Shown one piece after another: positions 1 to 4,556 of a stretch of DNA of 5,957 nucleotides. How positions within the stretch are numbered: position 1 is the stretch's first letter; each line of letters begins with the position of its first letter. Source of the stretch: Chloroflexota bacterium (GTDB lineage: Bacteria > Chloroflexota > Anaerolineae > Aggregatilineales > Phototrophicaceae); NCBI GenBank assembly GCA_023430545.1, contig JAEZAF010000197.1:1-5957 (forward strand), written 5' to 3'. A program made the position numbers and the translations under genes. Below the pieces are notes generated by a model that was not told the DNA's origin, did not search any database, and worked only from the letters and a program-made list of their open reading frames with translations.

Positions 1-279
1 ACCGGCGGCGGCGTGATCGACAACCTGCCGCGCATCCTGCCTGCGGGGACGGCTGCCCATCTCCAGCTTGGCGCGTGGTCCGTCCCGCCGATCTTCGCTC
101 TTATCCAGTCGCTTGGCGGTATCTCGGATCGAGATATGTTCCACGCCTTCAATATGGGGCTGGGGATGCTGGTCATCGTCCCGGCGGATGCGGTCACGCA
201 GGCACAGGCCGTCATTGCGGAACTGATGCCGGTCGGGGAAATCACGTCGAGGGATGTCAAAGAAGTCACAATCGTCTGA
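1..279 (+). CDS. purM: Phosphoribosylformylglycinamidine cyclo-ligase (AIR synthetase), C-terminal part only
   Basis: PurM closes the imidazole ring of the purine precursor: it converts formylglycinamidine ribonucleotide to aminoimidazole ribonucleotide using ATP, in the cytoplasm. The reading frame is open from base 1 and ends at TGA 277-279, giving 92 residues of a protein usually near 340-350 residues, so about the last quarter is present. Family signatures are visible: 'TGGGVIDNLPRILP' at the very start, matching the glycine-rich 'TGGG(L/V)xxNxPRxLP' segment; 'WSVPPIF' near residues 23-29; and 'FNMGLGM' near residues 46-52, matching the conserved 'FNxGxGM'. The tail 'GEITSRDVKEVTIV' is the normal end of the family, so the 3' end looks intact. 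The true start lies upstream of the window. Identification is by motif recognition and is strong. Confidence 0.95.
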   Translation, partial: TGGGVIDNLPRILPAGTAAHLQLGAWSVPPIFALIQSLGGISDRDMFHAFNMGLGMLVIVPADAVTQAQAVIAELMPVGEITSRDVKEVTIV

Positions 280-284
280 TTTGC

Positions 285-321
285 GTAGGGACACGGCAAC
301 GTGATATACCGCCGTGTCCAC
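285..321. repeat. Dispersed hairpin repeat, copy 1 (between convergent genes)
   Basis: GGACACGGC (289-297) is perfectly complementary to GCCGTGTCC (311-319), with a 13-base loop. The flanks GTAG on the left and AC on the right are shared with the copy at 4382-4408. It begins 6 bases after the purM stop and ends 9 bases before the stop codon of the convergent minus-strand gene. That position suits a bidirectional transcription terminator, although neither side has a strong T tract. The identical arms in two unrelated places mark it as a dispersed repeat rather than a chance hairpin. Confidence 0.75.
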
Positions 322-329
322 TTGTCGCC

Positions 330-650
330 CTATTCCTGTTTCGCTCTGTGTCGTTTATAGCTCTCGATCAGAATCGCCAGAATAGTGTCGGTCGCTTCAG
401 CGTCACTTTTTCCCCGTTCTTTAAGCTGTCGATGGATACTGATATTGCTCGATAGATTGTATTCATCCTCCACAATTTTGCGCCACATACTGCTTGCCTC
501 TGCCTGATCAATCCACGCGAGAATGAGTCCCAAAGTAAATCCGCTGATAAAGTTATCAACAGCCGCGGTATTGTCCGCGAAATACATTCCGGGTCGTTTC
601 TGTACGTGTTCCAACTGGGTGATGATTCGATCAAGTTGTGCGGTGTCCAT
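330..650 (-). CDS. Uncharacterised small protein with a GyrB-like 'KRPGMY' motif
   Basis: This encodes 106 residues on the minus strand, stop TAG at 332-330. I chose ATG 650-648 because CAGGA (minus strand, 662-658) lies 7 bases upstream as a ribosome binding site; an in-frame ATG at 704 would add 18 residues without clear support. The sequence opens with a helical stretch and then 'LEHVQKRPGMYF' (residues 13-24), very like the 'LExVRKRPGMYIG' segment at the N-terminus of DNA gyrase B and topoisomerase IV ParE. The rest of the GHKL ATPase (the Asn of the N box, the DxGxG motif) is absent and the protein is far too short. Residues 31-47 are hydrophobic ('VDNFISGFTLGLILAW'), probably an amphipathic or buried helix rather than a clear membrane span. 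The C-terminus is basic ('YKRHRAKQE'). I recognise no assigned function. It is convergent with purM, divergent from the aldo/keto reductase, and looks AT-richer than both. Confidence 0.7.
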   Translation of the reverse strand: MDTAQLDRIITQLEHVQKRPGMYFADNTAAVDNFISGFTLGLILAWIDQAEASSMWRKIVEDEYNLSSNISIHRQLKERGKSDAEATDTILAILIESYKRHRAKQE

Positions 651-676
651 AAGACCATCCTGAAATGAAATTCGAT

Positions 677-689
677 GCCTGTCCCTACA
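677..689 (-). repeat. Inverted half copy of the dispersed repeat
   Basis: Read on the minus strand this is TGTAGGGACAGGC. It matches the left arm TGTAGGGACACGGC of the 4382 copy except for one missing base. It lies opposite in orientation to the copy at 285 and on the other side of the minus-strand orphan gene. No matching second arm was seen beside it. At 13 bases chance is not excluded. Confidence 0.45.
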
Positions 690-709
690 TGGATGCTTCG
701 CCATTCGAT

Positions 710-760
710 GAGTCTATCATCAAACGGTTATCACCGATTTCGCCTGAACGTGTTAGACTC
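710..760. promoter_or_regulatory. Candidate divergent promoter region with symmetric -10-like boxes
   Basis: GAGTCTA (710-716) and TAGACTC (754-760) form a perfect 7-base inverted repeat. On the plus strand TAGACT (754-759), preceded by TGT, resembles an extended -10 box placed to serve the aldo/keto reductase at 807. On the minus strand the same TAGACT faces the orphan gene at 650. Between them CGGT-TATC-ACCG (725-736) is a small palindrome. No convincing -35 hexamers were found, so promoter activity is inferred. A second plus-strand candidate is TACACT at 775-780. Confidence 0.35.
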
Positions 761-806
761 TGGCCTTCTTTCACTACACTTACCATTCATGCGAGGAAAA
801 TAACCT

Positions 807-1721
807 ATGCAAACACGCGCACTCGGACAATTACAGGTCTCGGTCGTCGGGCTGGGATGCAACAACTTCGGCGGACGCATCGACTACGACGCGACGGTCG
901 CCGTGATCGATGCCGCGCTGGATGCCGGGATCAACTTCTTCGATACGGCAGATGTCTACGGCGGGAACGGTAAAAGCGAGGAATTCATGGGGCGTGCGCT
1001 TCAGGGCCGCCGCGACCGCGTGCTGATTGCCACCAAGTTCGGTAACAAGATGGACGGCGCTGGCGAAGGCGCACATCCCGATTACATCCGTGTCGCGGTG
1101 GAAAACAGCCTGCGCCGTCTTCAGACCGATGTGATCGACCTCTACCAGATCCACAAGCCCGACCCGAACGTCCCGATTGCGGAGACGCTCGGTGCACTGG
1201 ATGAACTGGTGAAGGCAGGCAAGGTGCGCGAGATCGGCTGCTCCAATTACACCGCCGACATGCTGCGCGAGTCCGAGGCTGTGACCAGGTCCGGTGCAGC
1301 ACGGTACGAGAGTGTGCAGAATCACTACAGTATGCTGACCCGTGATCCTGAATCAGACGGCGTGCTGGCGGAATGTGCGCGTCAGGGGCTGGCGTTTCTG
1401 CCGTACTTCCCGCTGGAAAAAGGCATCCTGACCGGCAAGTTCCGTCAGGGACAGGATGTGCCGCAGGGCACACGCCTCACCAATCGTCCGGAAGAACTGA
1501 CCGAAGACCGTCTGGCAAAGGTCGAGAAGCTGATTGCATTCGCAGAGGCAGGCGGTCACACCATCCTTGAACTGGCGTTCTCGTGGCTGCTGACGCGTCC
1601 GACGGTGGCTTCAGTCATCGCAGGCGCGACCAAACCGGAACAGATCCTCGCCAATGTCGCGGCGGCAGACTGGACGCTGTCCGACGCTGACCTTCAGGAA
1701 ATCGACTCCCTGCTGGCATAG
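807..1721 (+). CDS. Aldo/keto reductase
   Basis: A cytoplasmic NAD(P)H-dependent oxidoreductase of the aldo/keto reductase superfamily, which reduces aldehydes and ketones to alcohols; the physiological substrate cannot be read from the sequence. The 304-residue length fits a single (beta/alpha)8 barrel. The catalytic tetrad is complete: Asp46 and Tyr51 in 'FFDTADVYG', Lys77 in 'IATKFG', and His116 in 'LYQIHKPDP'. 'IGCSNY' follows 'LVKAGKVRE', as is normal for the family. Near the C-terminus 'SVIAGATKPEQILANVAA' (residues 269-286) is the cofactor-phosphate binding region. ATG 807 is supported by GAGGA at 793-797, 9 bases upstream. The gene stands alone: the next gene is 100 bases downstream beyond a long inverted repeat, and the upstream neighbour is divergent. 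No catalytic residue is missing. Confidence 0.95.
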   Translation: MQTRALGQLQVSVVGLGCNNFGGRIDYDATVAVIDAALDAGINFFDTADVYGGNGKSEEFMGRALQGRRDRVLIATKFGNKMDGAGEGAHPDYIRVAVENSLRRLQTDVIDLYQIHKPDPNVPIAETLGALDELVKAGKVREIGCSNYTADMLRESEAVTRSGAARYESVQNHYSMLTRDPESDGVLAECARQGLAFLPYFPLEKGILTGKFRQGQDVPQGTRLTNRPEELTEDRLAKVEKLIAFAEAGGHTILELAFSWLLTRPTVASVIAGATKPEQILANVAAADWTLSDADLQEIDSLLA

Positions 1722-1750
1722 ACCTGTCTGTCGCGGTTTTACAAGACAAT

Positions 1751-1812
1751 TCCGATCAGATGTGCTACTGTAGAGGGTGATTATCGTCCATCATCCTCTG
1801 CATCAGATCGGA
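1751..1812 (+). terminator. Long two-part inverted repeat, terminator-like or leader structure
   Basis: The outer arms TCCGATCAGATG (1751-1762) and CATCAGATCGGA (1801-1812) pair at 11 of 12 positions. The inner arms AGAGGGTGAT (1772-1781) and ATCATCCTCT (1790-1799) pair at all ten positions counting one G-U, around an 8-base loop. The right arm is followed at once by TTTT (1813-1816). A stem followed by U residues is what an intrinsic terminator of the upstream reductase gene would show, but four T are few. The right arm also contains the only GGA upstream of the next start codon (1822), so the structure could alternatively affect translation of that gene. A weak extended -10 (TGC-TACTGT, 1763-1771) lies inside the left half. 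Confidence 0.5.
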
Positions 1813-1821
1813 TTTTCCCTC

Positions 1822-2394
1822 ATGACAGACTACCCCATTATCCTCTTTGCATCGCAGGCGCTGTGGGAACAGTGGCTGGAAGAACAGCACGCTGACGTGC
1901 AGGGTGTGTGGCTCAAGCTCGCCAAGAAGGGTGCGGAACAGCCGACCGTCAGCTATGCTGAAGCACTGGATGTCGCGCTGTGCTTTGGCTGGATCGACGG
2001 CCAGAAGAAAGGCTTCGACGACCAGTACTGGCTTCAGAAGTTCACGCCACGCCGTCCACGCAGTATCTGGTCGAAGGTCAATCAGGGAAAAGTCGCTGTC
2101 CTGATCGAGCAGGGAAGAATGCGTGACGCCGGGATGAAGGAAATTGAGCGCGCCAAAGCCGATGGCCGCTGGGAAGCCGCCTACGAGCCAGCGAGCAGCA
2201 TCACCGTGCCGGACGATTTACAGGCCGCGCTGGACGAGAACCCGGATGCAAAGGCGTTCTTCGAACAGCTCAACAGCGCCAACCGCTACGCCATCCTGCA
2301 CCGCGTCATCACGGCTAAAAAGCCGGAAACCCGCCGCAATCGCATCGAGAAGTTCATCGCCATGCTGAAGGCAGGCGAAAAGCTGCATCCGTAG
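1822..2394 (+). CDS. YdeI/OmpD-associated family protein (COG4430-like)
   Basis: A 190-residue cytoplasmic protein of the widespread family annotated as YdeI/OmpD-associated; the biochemical role is not established, though links to envelope stress have been proposed in enterobacteria. Characteristic segments are present: 'ALCFGWIDGQKKGFDDQYWLQKFTPRRPRSIWSKVN' spans roughly residues 52-87 (shown in pieces as 'CFGWIDG' and 'PRRPRSIWSKVN'), then 'RAKADGRW', 'VPDDLQAAL', and the basic C-terminal helix 'TAKKPETRRNRI' (164-175) ending in 'GEKLHP'. An in-frame GTG at 1777 would add 15 residues; I prefer ATG 1822 because family members begin close to 'MTDYPIILFAS'. The ribosome binding site is weak (GGA at 1810-1812), lying in the right arm of an inverted repeat. 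A decayed relative of its 3' end is found at about 5143-5256. Confidence 0.9.
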   Translation: MTDYPIILFASQALWEQWLEEQHADVQGVWLKLAKKGAEQPTVSYAEALDVALCFGWIDGQKKGFDDQYWLQKFTPRRPRSIWSKVNQGKVAVLIEQGRMRDAGMKEIERAKADGRWEAAYEPASSITVPDDLQAALDENPDAKAFFEQLNSANRYAILHRVITAKKPETRRNRIEKFIAMLKAGEKLHP

Positions 2395-2405
2395 GCAGGC
2401 AGCTT
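2380..2405 (+). terminator. Hairpin across the ydeI-family stop codon
   Basis: AAGCTGC (2380-2386) and GCAGCTT (2399-2405) are perfectly complementary with a 12-base loop that contains the stop codon TAG (2392-2394). There is no T tract behind it. The right arm overlaps the first bases of the -35 box of the next promoter (TTGACT, 2404-2409). It may help separate the two transcription units, but function is unproven. Confidence 0.35.
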
Positions 2406-2445
2406 GACTGTCGAGTATCGGATCTGTGTAAAATAGATAATCTAT
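2404..2445 (+). promoter_or_regulatory. Toxin-antitoxin promoter with an overlapping palindromic operator candidate
   Basis: TTGACT (2404-2409) is five of six to the -35 consensus and TAAAAT (2429-2434) is five of six to the -10 consensus; the spacer is 19 bases, slightly long. ATAGAT-A-ATCTAT (2433-2445) is a perfect palindrome with 6-base arms that overlaps the last bases of the -10 box and covers the expected transcription start. Type II toxin-antitoxin operons are typically repressed by the antitoxin or the complex binding such palindromes. The predicted leader runs to the antitoxin start at 2500. Confidence 0.65.
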
Positions 2446-2499
2446 CGCATCTCGGTCTCTGGCGGTCATTAGCATAGAGCATGAGTGAGGGTCAGAAGC

Positions 2500-2730
2500 A
2501 TGGCATTACATCTGCCAATTCAATACGAACAACTGGTTGAACTGGTTGAACAATTATCGGACGAACAGCAAAGGGATCTGATTAAGCGGCTGCTGTCGCA
2601 TCAGGCACAGCAGCGTCCATTGACGGTTGAGGAAAAGCTCAGACTGCTGGATGCTGTTCAACTGGATGTTGCCATCAACGAAGAACCTTCTGTTCGCCGT
2701 GTCGATTGGTATGGCGATGACGGGCGCTAA
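2500..2730 (+). CDS. Small antitoxin partner of the PIN-domain toxin
   Basis: This encodes 76 residues. ATG 2500 is preceded by GAGG (2487-2490) at 9 bases; an in-frame GTG at 2485 would make that site part of the gene, so the shorter form is preferred. The N-terminal half is predicted helical, with heptad-like leucines and valines ('QLVELVEQLSDEQQRDLI', residues 11-28). The middle 'LTVEEKLRLLDAV' (41-53) is followed by an acidic C-terminus ending 'VRRVDWYGDDGR' (65-76). The '(D/E)WYxDDGR' ending is one I associate with small antitoxins encoded directly upstream of PIN toxins in Cyanobacteria and Chloroflexota. No ribbon-helix-helix or AbrB fold is obvious, so I do not assign VapB. Inferred role: binds and inhibits the toxin through the C-terminus and represses the shared promoter. 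Its stop overlaps the start of the toxin gene. Confidence 0.8.
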   Translation: MALHLPIQYEQLVELVEQLSDEQQRDLIKRLLSHQAQQRPLTVEEKLRLLDAVQLDVAINEEPSVRRVDWYGDDGR

Positions 2731-3154
2731 AGTCTTTGTTGATACCAATATCCTGTTACGAATGCTTCTGAAACAGATGAAACAACATACAGAAGTAGAT
2801 GCGCTGGTCCGGCGTGCTATTCGCGAAGGGTCAGAACTTTGGATCAACGGGCAGGTGATCCGTGAATTTATTGTACAGGCAACTCATCCGCGAACATTAA
2901 TTGAACCACTGACCATTGAGCAGGTTGTGCACGAAATTGAAGCGGCAAAACCGTTGTTTCAAATCGCGGATGAAACTCAGGCACTACGTGACAAACTGCT
3001 GGAACTGCTTCAGGAATATCCAACACAGGGAAAACAGGTACACGATGCTAACCTTGTAGCAACGATGTTAGTCTACGGGATCGACACGGTGTTGACATTG
3101 AACGTCGATGACATGAAACGTTTTAAGGAAATCATCAGGATAGTTTCACTGTAG
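2717..3154 (+). CDS. PIN-domain toxin ribonuclease (VapC-like) of a type II toxin-antitoxin pair
   Basis: A 145-residue single-domain PIN protein, the usual length for such toxins; family members cleave RNA (tRNA or rRNA) with Mg or Mn ions and stop growth when the antitoxin is lost. The acidic active-site residues are present in order: Asp9 in 'VFVDTNIL', Glu50 in 'VIREFI', Asp110 in 'VHDANLVATM', and Asp131 in 'TLNVDDMKRF'. The gene overlaps the antitoxin by 14 bases, so translation is probably coupled. ATG 2711 is in frame and would add two residues; neither start has a clear ribosome binding site of its own, and 2717 was chosen because 'MTGAKVFVDTN' matches the usual short lead into the first strand. 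The open frame continues upstream to 2627, but that part is the antitoxin in another frame. Target RNA cannot be predicted. Confidence 0.92.
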   Translation: MTGAKVFVDTNILLRMLLKQMKQHTEVDALVRRAIREGSELWINGQVIREFIVQATHPRTLIEPLTIEQVVHEIEAAKPLFQIADETQALRDKLLELLQEYPTQGKQVHDANLVATMLVYGIDTVLTLNVDDMKRFKEIIRIVSL

Positions 3155-3175
3155 CGAGGGAAATGAACCCGCTAC
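3151..3175 (+). terminator. Short hairpin at the toxin stop codon
   Basis: GTAGC (3151-3155) pairs with GCTAC (3171-3175), and GGG (3158-3160) pairs with CCC (3168-3170), with a 2-base bulge and a 7-base loop. The toxin stop codon TAG (3152-3154) is inside the left arm. No T tract follows, so an intrinsic terminator is doubtful; it could equally protect the 3' end of the message. Confidence 0.35.
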
Positions 3176-3214
3176 ACATCCCCTGAATCCCTCTTCACTC
3201 CGCCGAAATACCGA

Positions 3215-3348
3215 GCAGATCTCCCCTCTTGGTCTGAGGCATGCCCCTCGTATCTGCGAAATACTATCCTCACCTGACCGTTCCCTGTACAGCCCACCAC
3301 CATTTGCAGGGATGGTCAGGTTTGTGTATCTGTACCACTCAGGGAACG
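3215..3348 (+). promoter_or_regulatory. Structured leader upstream of the nucleoside hydrolase gene
   Basis: The 204-base gap 3155-3358 has no gene. It contains several inverted repeats. GCAGAT (3215-3220) pairs with ATCTGC (3252-3257), enclosing GAGG (3236-3239) and CCTC (3246-3249). CCTGACC (3273-3279) pairs with GGTCAGG (3314-3320), and inside it TCCCTG (3282-3287) pairs with CAGGGA (3307-3312). CGTTCCCTG (3279-3287) can instead pair perfectly with CAGGGAACG (3340-3348), reaching into the ribosome binding site GAGG (3348-3351). The two pairings exclude each other. A promoter-like TTGCAG (3304-3309), 17 bases, TATCTG (3327-3332) is also present and would start transcription after the first hairpins, in which case they would not be in the message. 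Confidence 0.4.
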
Positions 3349-3358
3349 AGGGAAATTC

Positions 3359-4366
3359 GTGTACTTCAGGAAACTGGCTTTATGTGTTGTGTTATTGGGC
3401 ATCTTTTCAGTCTTCGGAGCGGCGGCGATGGTGTCTGCACAGGAACCGATCCCGGTGATGATCGACAGTGACATGACCTCTGATGACTGGATGGCGGTGC
3501 TGTATGTGCTCAATAACTCGAACTATTCGGTGAAAGCGATCACGGTCACGGGGACAGGCTTCGCCTATTGTGATGCTGGTATCCGCGCTGCGCTGGGACT
3601 GCTGGCGCTGGTCGAGGCTGATGGTATCCCGGTAAGCTGCGGGGCAGAGGCTCCGCTGATGGGGAACAACGCGCCGCCATCTGACTGGCGCACGACGCTG
3701 GCAAAGGTCGAAGCGGCGGGTCTGCCGGAAGGCGGCGCAGCGGCGGCTGAAGATGCGGTAACGCTCTTCACCTCAGTGCTTGAGACGTCGCCGGAAAAGG
3801 TGACCGTGCTCGCGCTCGGCCCGCTGACCAATATCGCGGCGGCGCTGGAGGCCAAACCGGAACTGACCGAGAAAATTGAGATGATCTATCTGATGGGCGG
3901 CGCAGTGGACGTGCCCGGTTCACGCGTGTCCGATCAGAACACGACCGCCGAATGGAACATCTATAGTGATCCGCACGCGGCGCGGCTGGTGTTTGAGTCC
4001 GGCGCACCGCTCACACTCATCCCGCTGGATGCGACCAACGCCATGCCCGTGACCAATGCATTTGTCTCGAAACTGGAAGCAGTCAAGGGGACGCCGGTTG
4101 CGGACTTCATCCACACGCTGCTGCTGGATAATCAGGACGGGATCGACGGTGGCTACTACTTCCTGTGGGATCAGCTCGCAGCCGTGGTGATGACGCATCC
4201 CGAACTGGTGACGATCACCCCGCGTGAACTGACCGTGATCGACATCCCCGGTTCACCAGAAGAAGGCCGCACCAAACCCGTCGCCAACGGCTCCCAGATC
4301 TTCGTCGTCACCGCGCCGGATGTTGAGGCGGTCGAGCAGCAGTTGATCGCAGGCTGGAATTCGTAG
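3359..4366 (+). CDS. Secreted inosine-uridine-preferring nucleoside hydrolase family protein
   Basis: A 335-residue protein of the nucleoside hydrolase (IUNH/RihA-like) family, which cleaves the N-glycosidic bond of ribonucleosides to release base and ribose. GTG 3359 has GAGG at 3348-3351, 7 bases upstream. Residues 1-27 form a Sec signal peptide: a basic start ('MYFRK'), a hydrophobic core, and probable cleavage after 'VSA', so the enzyme is likely exported. The calcium-binding N-terminal motif is 'IDSDMTSDD' (Asp36, Asp38, Asp42, Asp43), a variant of 'DTDxGxDD'. Further family blocks are 'LALGPLTNIAAAL' (151-163), 'YLMGGAV' (177-183), 'AEWNIYSDPHAA' (197-208) and 'LWDQLAAV' (269-276), whose Asp271 matches the C-terminal calcium ligand. 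The residue before it is Trp270 where classical enzymes have the catalytic His, so substrate preference may differ. A salvage role outside the cytoplasm is inference. Confidence 0.9.
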   Translation: MYFRKLALCVVLLGIFSVFGAAAMVSAQEPIPVMIDSDMTSDDWMAVLYVLNNSNYSVKAITVTGTGFAYCDAGIRAALGLLALVEADGIPVSCGAEAPLMGNNAPPSDWRTTLAKVEAAGLPEGGAAAAEDAVTLFTSVLETSPEKVTVLALGPLTNIAAALEAKPELTEKIEMIYLMGGAVDVPGSRVSDQNTTAEWNIYSDPHAARLVFESGAPLTLIPLDATNAMPVTNAFVSKLEAVKGTPVADFIHTLLLDNQDGIDGGYYFLWDQLAAVVMTHPELVTITPRELTVIDIPGSPEEGRTKPVANGSQIFVVTAPDVEAVEQQLIAGWNS

Positions 4367-4381
4367 AATCTATGGCATCGT

Positions 4382-4408
4382 GTAGGGACACGGCACTGCC
4401 GTGTCCAC
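4382..4408. repeat. Dispersed hairpin repeat, copy 2 (after the nucleoside hydrolase gene)
   Basis: GGACACGGC (4386-4394) and GCCGTGTCC (4398-4406) form a perfect 9-base stem with the 3-base loop ACT. It carries the same GTAG left flank and AC right flank as the copy at 285-321. It starts 15 bases after the stop codon. The short loop and GC-rich stem would make a strong transcript hairpin; the following bases (CTTGT) give only a poor T tract. A terminator or 3'-end stabiliser role fits the position. Confidence 0.75.
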
Positions 4409-4457
4409 CTTGTAAGAGCCGCATTGCCTGCAATACCCGCTTATCCCCACTTGCGAC

Positions 4458-4485
4458 TTTCATAAATTCTCCATCGGTGTATAAT
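4458..4485 (+). promoter_or_regulatory. Promoter of the GNAT gene with a perfect TATAAT box
   Basis: TATAAT (4480-4485) is an exact sigma-70-type -10 box. The best -35 at normal spacing is TTTCAT (4458-4463), 16 bases away and weak; TTGCGA (4451-4456) is better in sequence but 23 bases away. The expected start near 4492 gives a leader of about 65 bases. Confidence 0.6.
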
Positions 4486-4500
4486 CACATGGTTAACAAC

Positions 4501-4516
4501 GGGTCATAGTGGGTCA
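4501..4516 (+). repeat. Direct repeat GGGTCA, 10-base period, just downstream of the promoter
   Basis: GGGTCA occurs at 4501-4506 and again at 4511-4516, one helical turn apart and about 10-25 bases after the predicted transcription start. This spacing could suit a protein that binds two direct half-sites on one face of the DNA. No regulator is encoded nearby, and six-base repeats can arise by chance. Confidence 0.35.
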
Positions 4517-4556
4517 AACCATACGTTTTACCATGTCAGAGCATACGGAGATTAAA

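Noticed and set aside
665..973. Plus-strand open frame overlapping the reductase start
   Set aside because: Arginine-rich out-of-frame translation of the reductase gene with no family motifs; most of it overlaps the well-supported gene.
831..1473. Long minus-strand open frames inside the aldo/keto reductase gene
   Set aside because: They mirror the GC-rich codon pattern of the plus-strand gene and show no recognisable domains.
2627..2716. Extended N-terminus of the PIN toxin from an in-frame ATG at 2627
   Set aside because: The extra 30 residues are the antitoxin gene read in another frame and do not resemble PIN proteins.
3163..3186. Seven-codon frame 'MNPLHIP' after the toxin, as a possible leader peptide
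   Set aside because: The purine-rich GAGGG lies only 2 bases before the ATG, too close to act, and the frame sits in the loop of a hairpin.
3241..3471. 76-codon plus-strand frame across the leader and the hydrolase start
   Set aside because: It overlaps the signal peptide in another frame, has Cys-rich random-looking composition, and lacks a ribosome binding site.
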